Shown here: piece after piece, positions 8,295 to 16,043 of the stretch
Layout of the letters: each line of letters begins with the position of its first letter
How positions within the stretch are numbered: the first letter of the stretch is position 1
Source of the DNA: DAITPV01 sp050692555
GTDB taxonomy: Bacteria > Actinomycetota > UBA4738 > CALAEC01
Length of the DNA: 52,364 nucleotides
Direction: 5' to 3'
NCBI GenBank assembly: GCA_050692555.1
Contig: JBOGVS010000025.1
Span: 1 to 52,364 of the forward strand
Program-made: the position numbers and the translations under genes
Notes under the pieces: generated by a model
The model's input: the letters and a program-made list of their open reading frames with translations, nothing else
Told to the model about the DNA's origin: nothing
Database searches by the model: none

Positions 8295-9538
8295 CGCTCC
8301 CCCACACCGACCCGTCGCTCGACCCGCTGGCTCCACCGGGACATCGAGAATGCGATGGCCCAAAAGATAACCGCCGCGGGGAGCAGGGCCTCCGCCCCAT
8401 GGCCGATGAACTCGTGCGCCAGTGACGCCCGGCGGGCCGTGGCCAGGAGGTCCGAGAAGATCCCCAACGCGGCCAGCAGCGACGTGTCCTTGAACACGCT
8501 GATGAAGTGCCCGATCATCGGAGGGATCGTCGACCGGAGGGCCTGGGGCAGGATCACCAGCGCCATCATGCGGGACGTGGAAAGCCCCAGCGCCCGGGCG
8601 GCCTCGTACTGGCCGGAAGGGATCCCCTGGAGGCCGCCCCGGACTACCTCGGCCACGTAGGCGGCACTGAAGATGGTGATCATGATCATGGCCCGGATGA
8701 TCTGAGGCGGGGACCATCCCGGGGGGAGCAGCAGCGGAAGCACGAACCTGCCCAAGATGAGCAGGATGACCAGCGGCACTCCCCGCACCAGCTCGATGAA
8801 CCCCACGCAGAAGGCGGAGAGGGCCGGAAGGGTGCTCCGGCGGCCCAGCGCCAGCAGCATGCCCAGAGGGAACGAGACGAAGATGGCCACGATGGCCACG
8901 ACGAGGTTCAGGAGCATGCCGCCCCACTGCTCGGCCCTCACGTCCCCCAGTGACAGGATCAACACGATCGCCGGGAAGGCCAAGATCCACCCCACCAGGA
9001 GCGGCGTTCGAACACGCCGGCCGAGCCGTCGTCCGGCCAGTGAGGTCCCCACGTACAGAGCGAGCGCCAACCCCAGGAGCGCCCACACCCGCCCGCTTTC
9101 CAGGAGGTACAGGAGCGCACCCCCCACGGCCGCACCAAGCAGGACCGACAGGGCGAACCGGCCGGCGGTCCAGGGGATCGGCGGCAGAGCCCCCCGCGAC
9201 AGGCCGGCCAGGACGCAGAGGACGTAGGCCACGGTCCACACCCTCCACAGCTCCTCGAGGGGGAACCGCCCCACCATGAACACGCGGAGGTTGGCCTTGA
9301 ACACCGACCAGTCGCCGGTCACGAAGACGAACCGGAGCAGGCGGAAGCCCACGTATACGACGAAGCCCGCGCTCAGCACGGTGAGGACGCCGTTGAACCA
9401 GCTCGAGAAGAGGTTCCGTCGGATCCACTCTCCCGGAGTGGCAGGGGTGCGCTCCGGAGCCACCTCCACCACCGGCTCCTCACCGACGGCCACCCGCCCG
9501 CGCTCGAGGTCCTCGGGGACCGCGCCGCGGATGCTCAC
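8291..9538 (-). CDS. aapM: Amino-acid ABC transporter permease, AapM-like
   Basis: 415-aa inner-membrane permease, longer than the usual 220 aa of the polar amino-acid class because about 200 residues with several extra membrane spans precede the core, as in AapM of general L-amino-acid systems. The core holds GFIELVRGVPLVILL and the EAA loop EAARALGLSTSRMMALV that docks on the ATPase, followed by LPQALRSTIPPM. The first 40 residues are charged and cytoplasmic. The start codon overlaps the stop of the other permease (ATGA). Confidence 0.88.
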   Translation of the reverse strand: MSIRGAVPEDLERGRVAVGEEPVVEVAPERTPATPGEWIRRNLFSSWFNGVLTVLSAGFVVYVGFRLLRFVFVTGDWSVFKANLRVFMVGRFPLEELWRVWTVAYVLCVLAGLSRGALPPIPWTAGRFALSVLLGAAVGGALLYLLESGRVWALLGLALALYVGTSLAGRRLGRRVRTPLLVGWILAFPAIVLILSLGDVRAEQWGGMLLNLVVAIVAIFVSFPLGMLLALGRRSTLPALSAFCVGFIELVRGVPLVILLILGRFVLPLLLPPGWSPPQIIRAMIMITIFSAAYVAEVVRGGLQGIPSGQYEAARALGLSTSRMMALVILPQALRSTIPPMIGHFISVFKDTSLLAALGIFSDLLATARRASLAHEFIGHGAEALLPAAVIFWAIAFSMSRWSQRVERRVGVGER

Positions 9539-10713
9539 CGGAGCTCGCCCCTGGTGGTGACCATCCGGTTCAGCCCGTTCATCGCCAGCGAGATGATCAG
9601 GCTCATGGCCAGGTAGGTGCCCATGATCAACAGGAGCATCTGGGTGGCCCGGCCGGCCTGGTTGATGATCGTGTTGGACACGTTGACGACATCCGGGTAT
9701 CCGATGGCCAGGGCCAGGCTGGTGTTCTTGGTCAGGTTCAGGTACTGGCTGTTAAGCGGCGGGATGGCGACCCGCAGCGCCTGCGGAAGCACCACCAGAC
9801 GGAGCTGCTGCCGCCGGGAGAGGCCCAGCGCTTCCGCGGCCTCCTTCTGGCCCCTGGGAACGGCCTGGATGCTCCCCCGCACGATCTCCGCGATGAATGC
9901 CGCGGTGTAGATCACCAGCCCCAGGAGCAGCGCCGTGAACTCCGGGCTGACCTGAAGCCCGCCCCGGTAGCCGAACCGTTCGAGCTCGGGGACCTGCCCG
10001 GCCAGTGGAGTCCCCGTAAGCAGGAAGCCGGCGGCGGCGACCGCCAGGAAGGTGCCCAGTGACCACCATGCCCGCCTGGAGGTAGCCCCGGTTCGCTCGG
10101 CCAATCGGGTTCGCCACCTTCTCGCGGACCAGGCCGCCGCCACCGCGACCGCCAGGAACAGGGCCCACACTCCCGCTCCGGGCTCCAGACGGAACCACGG
10201 AAGGGCCGTCCCCCGGTTCGAGACGAAGGCCACGTCGCCGAGCGAGACGCCGCCCTCGATCGCCGGAAGGGCCAGGACCACGGCCACGAACCAGAAGATG
10301 ATCTGAACCAGCACCGGGATGTTCCGGATCAGCTCCACGTAGCCCTGGGCGATCTTCCGGACCAGCCAGTTCGACGACAGCCGGGCCACCCCCAGCACCA
10401 GGCCGAGCACCGTGGCCAGGACGATGCCCGACGCGGCCACGACGATCGTGTTGACCACGCCGACCGTGTAGGCCTTGAGAAAGCTCTCGCTGGGGCTGTA
10501 GGCGATGCCTTCCTTGATGCCGAACCCCGCCCGTCGCTGGAGGAAGTCGAAGGAGAGGTCCACGCCCTGCCGCTCCACTCCGAACTCCAGGTTCAGGAAC
10601 ACCTCACGAGCCACAACCACCAGGGCGAGCAGGAAGATGACCTGGCCCACGAGGCGAAGGAACCGGACGTTTCGCCACAGCGGGGGCCTGGCGGCCGGGG
10701 CGGCGGTGGCCAC
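9535..10713 (-). CDS. aapQ: Amino-acid ABC transporter permease, AapQ-like
   Basis: 392-aa permease, also larger than the minimal type: a first block of spans with YVELIRNIPVLVQIIFW is separated from the second block by a long insert (about residues 155-250) that carries two more spans, an arrangement known from AapQ. The EAA loop is EAAEALGLSRRQQLRLVV followed by LPQALRVAIPPLNSQYLN. It pairs with the AapM-like permease. The start lies 66 bases after the binding-protein stop, with a hairpin in between. Confidence 0.88.
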   Translation of the reverse strand: MATAAPAARPPLWRNVRFLRLVGQVIFLLALVVVAREVFLNLEFGVERQGVDLSFDFLQRRAGFGIKEGIAYSPSESFLKAYTVGVVNTIVVAASGIVLATVLGLVLGVARLSSNWLVRKIAQGYVELIRNIPVLVQIIFWFVAVVLALPAIEGGVSLGDVAFVSNRGTALPWFRLEPGAGVWALFLAVAVAAAWSARRWRTRLAERTGATSRRAWWSLGTFLAVAAAGFLLTGTPLAGQVPELERFGYRGGLQVSPEFTALLLGLVIYTAAFIAEIVRGSIQAVPRGQKEAAEALGLSRRQQLRLVVLPQALRVAIPPLNSQYLNLTKNTSLALAIGYPDVVNVSNTIINQAGRATQMLLLIMGTYLAMSLIISLAMNGLNRMVTTRGELR

Positions 10714-10750
10714 GAGGGAAGGATACGAGTGCGGGGCCCGGTGTGGAACC

Positions 10751-10772
10751 GGGCCGGCGGCTCAGCCGGCCC
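10751..10772 (-). terminator. Intercistronic hairpin between binding protein and permease genes
   Basis: GGGCCGGC and GCCGGCCC form an 8-bp perfect stem around a 6-base loop, 7 bases after the aapJ stop. There is no T-run. Stem-loops at this place in ABC-importer operons commonly protect or attenuate the transcript so that the binding protein is made in excess over the permeases; that function is inferred here. Confidence 0.55.
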
Positions 10773-10778
10773 TTCGGC

Positions 10779-11906
10779 CTACCGGAACGGGATGGCGTAC
10801 TGGATGCCGCCGTCCGTCCACAGGGCGTTGATCCCCCGCTCGATGTCCAGCGGGGTGAGGTTGCGGTCGAAGATCTCTCCGTAGTTCCCCACAGCCGCCA
10901 GCACGTTCTGCATGAACGTCGGCTCGATCCCGATCCCCGGGTCGAAACCGAGGCCGACCTCCTCGCCCTCCTCCACCGGCACGCCCAGCAGGGCCCCGAT
11001 GAACGGGTCCGAGGGGTTCTCGGCCTCCTGCTCCACGTTCTCGCTGGTCACTCCGAGCTCCTCGGCCAGGATGATCCCGTTGACCACGATGTTGATCACG
11101 TCGAACCACCTGGGGTCTCCATCGACCACGCCGGGAGCCAGCGGCTCCTTGGAGATGACGTCGTCGAAGATCTCCAGACGCCCGACGTCTTCCTCCCAAG
11201 TCGGCAGGAGGCCGGCCAGCGCCGACCGGTCTCCGGTCACCGCGTCGCAGCGCTCCTGGCGGAAGTCCTCGAAGATCACCTCGTAGTCCTCCAGAACGAC
11301 GGGCTCGAAGTCCAGATCCCGTGCTCCGAAGTAGTCGGCCAGGTTCAGCTCGGTAGTGGTCCCCGCGCTGACGCAGATGGCTGCCCCGTCCAGGTCCTCG
11401 ATCGAGCTGAACTGCCCTTGAGGCACCAGGATGGCCTGGCCGTCGTAGTAGTTCGGGTGGGCGAAGGCCACCGCCTCGCCGTCGCCGCCGTCCCGGCTGC
11501 TGGTCCAGGTGGTGTTCCGGACCAGGACGTCGAACTCTCCGGCACGCAGCGCGTTGAACCGCGCGTCCGCGTCGACGGGGCTGAGCTCGTAGTGGGTCCC
11601 TTCCTCAGGACTGTCGGTGCCGAGCACGGCTGCGGCGAACGCCTTGCAGAAGTCGATATCGAAGCCCTCGATCTCCCCCTCGGCCGTCTCGAAGCCGAAG
11701 CCGGGGACGGTGTTGTTGACGCCACACCGGAGGATCCCTCGCTGCTGGATTTCGTCGAGGAGGCTCCCCGCCGCCGCTTCTTCGCCCGCCGCCGGAGACT
11801 CTCCGGTGGGGGCCGCGGCCGGCTCGGGCTCTTCCTCCCTGGTGCACGCGGTGGCCACCACCGCCAGGACGGCCACAAGGATCACCGCCTTCGACATGCC
11901 TCGCAT
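10779..11906 (-). CDS. aapJ: Amino-acid ABC transporter substrate-binding lipoprotein, AapJ-like
   Basis: 375 aa. A short basic start is followed by a hydrophobic segment and a lipobox ending at Cys21 (VATAC), then an acidic Glu/Pro/Ala linker to about residue 47, so the protein is likely an extracytoplasmic lipoprotein. The binding-protein fold begins with LLDEIQQRGILRCGVN, and GFDIDFCKAFAAAV is the typical family-3 signature. The length and the DAVTGDRSALAG region fit AapJ-type general L-amino-acid receptors rather than short GlnH types. ATG 11906 has GGGAGGGG just upstream. First gene of the transporter unit, 120 bases after purH. Confidence 0.88.
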   Translation of the reverse strand: MRGMSKAVILVAVLAVVATACTREEEPEPAAAPTGESPAAGEEAAAGSLLDEIQQRGILRCGVNNTVPGFGFETAEGEIEGFDIDFCKAFAAAVLGTDSPEEGTHYELSPVDADARFNALRAGEFDVLVRNTTWTSSRDGGDGEAVAFAHPNYYDGQAILVPQGQFSSIEDLDGAAICVSAGTTTELNLADYFGARDLDFEPVVLEDYEVIFEDFRQERCDAVTGDRSALAGLLPTWEEDVGRLEIFDDVISKEPLAPGVVDGDPRWFDVINIVVNGIILAEELGVTSENVEQEAENPSDPFIGALLGVPVEEGEEVGLGFDPGIGIEPTFMQNVLAAVGNYGEIFDRNLTPLDIERGINALWTDGGIQYAIPFR

Positions 11907-12025
11907 GTCCCCTCCCTTCGTCTGCTGGACTCCCCGGCGGGAGCATAGCCGTTTCGCGAGGACGGGGGCCGATGGGCCGCATGGCGGTCTCGGGCGGGGG
12001 CGTACCGACTCGTCCGGTCCGACCC

Positions 12026-13576
12026 TCAGTGACGGAAATGACGCCGGCCGGTGAAGACCATGGCCATCCCGTGCTCGTCGGCCTCGGCCAGGACCTCCTC
12101 GTCGCGCACTGATCCGCCGGGCTGGATGACCGCCGTGACCCCCGCTTCCGCGGCTCGGGTGATCCCATCCGCGAACGGGAAGAACGCGTCGGAGGCCAGG
12201 GCCGAGCCCCGGGCCCGTTCTCCGGCCTTCCGGCAGGCGATGTCCACGGCGTCCACGCGGCTCATCTGTCCCGCTCCCACCCCCACGGTGGCCCGCTCGG
12301 AGGCCAGGACGATGGCGTTCGACTTCACTCGGGCCGCCACCGTCCACGCGAACAGGAGGTCATCCCACTCCCGTTCCGACGGCTCCCGTTCGCTGACCAC
12401 CTTCATGTCCAGACGACTCTCGTTGACGCCGTCCTCCTCCTGGACCAGCGCTCCTCCATCGACGGGCCGGACCTCCAGGCGTCTTCCAGGACGGTGGATC
12501 GGGGCTCGCACCACTCGGAGGTTCGACCGGGCCGCGAACGCCTCCAACGCCCCGCTCGTGAACGAGGGTGCCAGCACGACCTCGGTGAACACCTCCCGCA
12601 TCGCTTCGGCCGCCTGCTCATCCACCTCTCCGTGGAACGCCACCACGCCACCGAACGCCGACACCGGATCCGAGTTCACCGCCCGGCCGTAGGCCGCGGC
12701 AACGGTGCCGGCCACGGCAGCTCCGCACGGGTTGTGGTGCTTGACGATCACCACGGCGGGCTCCGCGAGCATCCCGGCCAGGTCCCGGGCCGCCTGGGCA
12801 TCGAGCCAGTTGTTGAACGACATCTCCTTGCCCTGGAGGACCTCGGCCCCGCCCAGGGGCCCGGGGCCGAGCATCTCCCGGTACAGGGCAGCTCGTTGAT
12901 GGGGGTTCTCTCCGTACCGGAGGTCGGCTCGATGCTCCAGTCCGACGGTGAGCGCTCCGGGCAGCCTGGCGCCCGTTCCGCGGAACCACGCGTCGATGGC
13001 GGCGTCGTACGCCGCCACGTGGGCGAAAGCCTCCGCGGCCAGTTCCCGCCTGGTGATGAGGTCGAGCCCTCCGTGCGCCCGGAGCTCGCCGAGGACCTCC
13101 GGATACCGAAGCGGGCTCACCACCACGGCCACGGATCCATGGTTCTTCCCCCCGGCTCGGACCAGGGTTGGCCCCCCGATATCGATCTGCTCCATGACCT
13201 CCGGCCACGAGGCTCCCGAGGTCACCGTGCGGGCGAACGGGTAGAGGTTCACCACCACCAGGTCGAACGGCTCGATCCCCAGCGCGGCTAGCTCCTCGAG
13301 GTGCTTGGGGTTCGACCGGTCGGCCAGGACCCCCCCGTGGATCGCTGGGTGCAGGGTCTTCACCCTGCCGTCCAGCATCTCGGGGAACCCGGTGACTTCC
13401 GAGACCGCCTCCACCTCGAGCCCGGCGCGGCGGAGCTCCTCTGCGGTTGATCCCGTGGAGACGAGGTGGACGCCGAGCTCGGCGAGGCCTGCGGCGAGCT
13501 CGGCCACTCCCTCCTTGTCCGAGACGGAGATCAGCGCTCGCCGGACAGGGAGCCGCTCACCACGCTCGTCCCCCAC
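12026..13576 (-). CDS. purH: Bifunctional AICAR formyltransferase/IMP cyclohydrolase PurH
   Basis: Catalyses the last two steps of IMP synthesis. 516 aa is the normal length. The N-terminal methylglyoxal-synthase-like cyclohydrolase domain runs to about residue 190 (ALISVSDKEGV, STGSTAEELR, GFPEMLDGRVKTLHP). The formyltransferase domain follows with YGENPHQRAAL, FNNWLDAQAA and the catalytic KHHNPCG. The end of the protein retains SDAFFPFADG and VIQPGGSVRDEEV. The next gene cluster includes folD, which makes its formyl donor. Confidence 0.96.
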   Translation of the reverse strand: MGDERGERLPVRRALISVSDKEGVAELAAGLAELGVHLVSTGSTAEELRRAGLEVEAVSEVTGFPEMLDGRVKTLHPAIHGGVLADRSNPKHLEELAALGIEPFDLVVVNLYPFARTVTSGASWPEVMEQIDIGGPTLVRAGGKNHGSVAVVVSPLRYPEVLGELRAHGGLDLITRRELAAEAFAHVAAYDAAIDAWFRGTGARLPGALTVGLEHRADLRYGENPHQRAALYREMLGPGPLGGAEVLQGKEMSFNNWLDAQAARDLAGMLAEPAVVIVKHHNPCGAAVAGTVAAAYGRAVNSDPVSAFGGVVAFHGEVDEQAAEAMREVFTEVVLAPSFTSGALEAFAARSNLRVVRAPIHRPGRRLEVRPVDGGALVQEEDGVNESRLDMKVVSEREPSEREWDDLLFAWTVAARVKSNAIVLASERATVGVGAGQMSRVDAVDIACRKAGERARGSALASDAFFPFADGITRAAEAGVTAVIQPGGSVRDEEVLAEADEHGMAMVFTGRRHFRH

Positions 13577-13636
13577 GAGCGAGGAGCCTAGCGCACGTTT
13601 GCGCGGGGCGGCCCGCTCGGCAAGAATCCTGCACCG

Positions 13637-14206
13637 ATGGCGTATCCCCAGCCTCAGGCGCAGACCCCGAGCGCCACCGTGGCGCCCTGGGGAGGCATCC
13701 TGGCCACGACGGGAGCAGTGGTCCTGGCCGTGTCTCTGTTCCTTCCATGGGCCAGCATCAGCCTGGACTTCCTCGGCGAGAGTTTCTCGGCCAGCACCAA
13801 TGGCTTCGAGCAGTGGTCGGGGCTGCTGGCCGCGCCGGCGGCCCTGGGTTCGTTGGTCCTGGGCATCCTGGCGATGACGCTCCGCACCCGTCCCCCGAGG
13901 AAGGGCATAGGCATCGCTCTGCTGGCAACCGGAGGGATGGGCCTAGCCGCGACCATCATCGCGCTGATCCTGAACCTGGATACGCTGGGATACGGCCTGT
14001 ACGTTGGGATCGCGGGAGGCCTGCTGATCGTGGCCGGCGGGTTCGCGGCGCTGAGGGAAGCCCCCAAGCTCCCGGACCGCCCGGTACCAGGATACGGGCA
14101 GGGCTATTACCAGCAACAGCAACAGCAGCAGCACCAGCAGCCTCCGCCCCCTCCGCAGCAGTTTCCGCCTCAGCCTCCACCCGCCGGCCAGCCACCGCCG
14201 GGCTAA
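13637..14206 (+). CDS. Small membrane protein with Gln/Pro-rich tail
   Basis: 189 aa, not recognised. Four hydrophobic spans (roughly residues 20-38, 63-82, 92-112, 115-135) lie after a short proline/glutamine N-terminus. The last 45 residues are low complexity: a run of seven glutamines, then mixed proline and glutamine. The first span ends in LFLPW, shared with the 15582-16043 protein, which also has four spans and a glycine/asparagine external loop at the same place; I infer a common family. It sits on the plus strand between the leftward purN and purH genes, with 60 bases to the purH start. Confidence 0.7.
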   Translation: MAYPQPQAQTPSATVAPWGGILATTGAVVLAVSLFLPWASISLDFLGESFSASTNGFEQWSGLLAAPAALGSLVLGILAMTLRTRPPRKGIGIALLATGGMGLAATIIALILNLDTLGYGLYVGIAGGLLIVAGGFAALREAPKLPDRPVPGYGQGYYQQQQQQQHQQPPPPPQQFPPQPPPAGQPPPG

Positions 14207-14216
14207 GGACCCGCCG

Positions 14217-14861
14217 TTACGGCTTGGCCCGAAGCCGGGCGCCGGCCGGGTCGACGATCCTCACCGTGCGGCCCTGGAGGCGGACCCGGTCCTCGATGAA
14301 CAGGCGCACCACCGCGGGATACAGGCGATGTTCGACCTCCTGGATGCGGGCGTGAAGCGACACGTGGTCGTCTCCGTCGTGAACCGGCACCGCCTCCTGA
14401 GCCAGGATCGGCCCGTGGTCCACCTCCTCGTCGACGAGGTGCACGGTCACGCCGGTGACCTTCACCCCCCAGGCCAGCGCCTCTTGGACGGCGCGAGCGC
14501 CGGGGAACGCGGGAAGGAGCGAGGGATGGACGTTCACCATCCGCCCCCAGAAGGGCCGGACCACGCCGGGGGTCAGGATCCGCATGTACCCCGCCAGGCA
14601 GACCACGTCGATGCCCGCCTCGGCCAGGAGGTCCCGGAGGGCCAGATCGTGAGACTCCCTTGAGGGGTGGGCTCGCGGATCGAGATGAACGGCTCGCACC
14701 CCGGCCGAACGAGCCCGTTCCAGGGCGCCGGCATCCTCCCGGTCTGAAACCACCAGCGCCACATGCCGCCCCACCACGGGATCGTCGAGAAGGGCCTGGA
14801 GGTTCGTTCCCGCTCCGGAGGCCAGGACCGCGATCTCCACGGCGGCGAGCATATCGCCCAT
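14217..14861 (-). CDS. purN: Phosphoribosylglycinamide formyltransferase PurN
   Basis: Transfers a formyl group from 10-formyltetrahydrofolate to GAR, the third step of purine synthesis. About 211-214 aa, normal length. IAVLASGAGTNLQALL is the nucleotide-binding start, MVNVHPSLLPAFPG carries the catalytic Asn and His, and HLVDEEVDHGPILAQ carries the catalytic Asp. ATG 14861 or ATG 14852 could be the start; neither has a strong ribosome binding site. The gene begins only 17 bases from the GTG of the divergent zinc-finger protein. Confidence 0.95.
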   Translation of the reverse strand: MGDMLAAVEIAVLASGAGTNLQALLDDPVVGRHVALVVSDREDAGALERARSAGVRAVHLDPRAHPSRESHDLALRDLLAEAGIDVVCLAGYMRILTPGVVRPFWGRMVNVHPSLLPAFPGARAVQEALAWGVKVTGVTVHLVDEEVDHGPILAQEAVPVHDGDDHVSLHARIQEVEHRLYPAVVRLFIEDRVRLQGRTVRIVDPAGARLRAKP

Positions 14862-14878
14862 GGGAGAATCGGCCGGAG

Positions 14879-15457
14879 GTGGGAGCCCCGGAGCAGGTCG
14901 TCCAGCGACGATGCTCGGTCCATGCCGATCGCCCGGCCGTCGATCGTTGCGCCGTCTGTGAGCGGCCGGCCTGTCTGGCCTGTTCGATCCCGGTCCGGGG
15001 CCGGGTCCTGTGCCGGGAGTGCGCGGCTCGGGAGGTGGGCGCACCGACCCCGGCCACGCCTGCGCCCGTTCCCGTTTCTCAACGCCCGGATCTGGTCGCG
15101 GGGGCCTTGCTGCTGGTGGGCCTCCTGGCCACCGTTGCGCCGTGGCACCGCTCGGGCACGTTGACGTTCCCCCTCGCCGTTTGGGTCCCCCGCGCGAGCG
15201 CACCGTTCCTCGCGTGCCTCGGTCTTTTGGCCGGGAGCACCGCCGCCCTGGTGCCGGTGATCCTGGGCATGGGACCCGGTCGCAGAGCATCGCTGACCTA
15301 CACGGTCCTCGCGGCGGTCGCCGCCGTGGCCACGGCCCGGACCCTGATCGGGGCCCCGGACTACTTCTCCCCCACCCCGGCTCCATTCGTCGCGCTCGGG
15401 GCCGCCGTGGCCGCCACGCTGATCGGGGTGGTCCGTCAGCGGCAGATCAGGACGTAA
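14879..15457 (+). CDS. B-box-like zinc finger membrane protein
   Basis: 192 aa from GTG 14879, the only suitable start in the frame; GGAGG touches the start codon, so a leaderless start is possible. Residues 12-48 hold eight putative metal ligands in the order Cys12-x2-His15, Cys24-x2-Cys27, Cys32-x2-Cys35, Cys45-x2-Cys48, the pattern of bacterial B-box-type zinc fingers. After an Ala/Pro linker, four hydrophobic segments follow (from about residue 71). Similar N-terminal fingers occur on bacterial rhomboid proteins, but no Ser/His protease motif is visible here. Divergent from purN. Confidence 0.7.
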   Translation: MGAPEQVVQRRCSVHADRPAVDRCAVCERPACLACSIPVRGRVLCRECAAREVGAPTPATPAPVPVSQRPDLVAGALLLVGLLATVAPWHRSGTLTFPLAVWVPRASAPFLACLGLLAGSTAALVPVILGMGPGRRASLTYTVLAAVAAVATARTLIGAPDYFSPTPAPFVALGAAVAATLIGVVRQRQIRT

Positions 15458-15497
15458 CCTTCCCTGCTCGCCGGGGGTCTCACCAGCGGCCCCATCC

Positions 15498-15554
15498 TTG
15501 ACTGCTCGTTGGGGCGTACGGTTGAATCAGCCCTGGGCGCCTTTTCAGGCGCCC
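15498..15554 (+). promoter_or_regulatory. Possible promoter and leader hairpin of the 15582 gene
   Basis: TTGACT (15498-15503), an 18-base spacer and TTGAAT (15522-15527) could form a weak promoter. GGGCGCC (15535-15541) and GGCGCCC (15548-15554) form a 7-bp stem around a TTTTCA loop in the resulting leader, 27 bases before the ATG. Confidence 0.35.
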
Positions 15555-15581
15555 GTGGAATGACAGGAAAGGAGTGACCGC

Positions 15582-16043
15582 ATGGCTCAACCGCAGCGTC
15601 CGGGAGGGTTCGACATGAATCGGGTGACCACGGGCCAGAAGATCCTCCTCGTGGCCGGACTGATCCTGTTCATCGACCTGTTCCTTCCCTGGCAGGGAGT
15701 GGACGTCGGAGAGTTCGGCGAGGCACTCGGGATCTCGGGCAACGTGAGCGGCTTCAACGGCCTCGGGATCCTGGTGGCCCTGCTGGTCATCGTCATGCTC
15801 GCGTGGGAGGGATTGCTCGCCGCGGGGGTGAGCATCCCCCTGGGCACGACCTCGCCCGCGCTCATCGGGGCAGGCATCGCCGGAGCGACCGCCCTGTTCA
15901 CGCTGATCGCCTTCCTGACCAAGCTCAGCGCCATCAAGTACGGAGCGTTCATCGGCCTCATCCTGGGCCTGGTGATCGCGTACGGAGCCTACGTTCGGTT
16001 CCAGGAGAGCAAGGTCATCACGCCGCCGCCGCCGGTGGCTTAA
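15582..16043 (+). CDS. Small four-span membrane protein
   Basis: 153 aa, function unknown. AAGGAG lies 10 bases before ATG 15582. After a short Pro/Gln-rich N-terminus, four hydrophobic segments occur at about residues 20-37, 62-80, 88-108 and 113-132, and the protein ends in a proline stretch (TPPPPVA). Segment 1 ends in LFLPWQG, then a loop with glycine and asparagine, matching the layout of the 13637-14206 protein but without its Gln-rich tail. The stop codon overlaps that of the convergent DUF6350 gene. Confidence 0.75.
   Translation: MAQPQRPGGFDMNRVTTGQKILLVAGLILFIDLFLPWQGVDVGEFGEALGISGNVSGFNGLGILVALLVIVMLAWEGLLAAGVSIPLGTTSPALIGAGIAGATALFTLIAFLTKLSAIKYGAFIGLILGLVIAYGAYVRFQESKVITPPPPVA

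Noticed and set aside
14106..14206. CAG-rich stretch as an expanded or mobile microsatellite
   Set aside because: The Gln codons are few (about seven in a row) and lie in frame inside a coding region; there is no sign of instability beyond low complexity.
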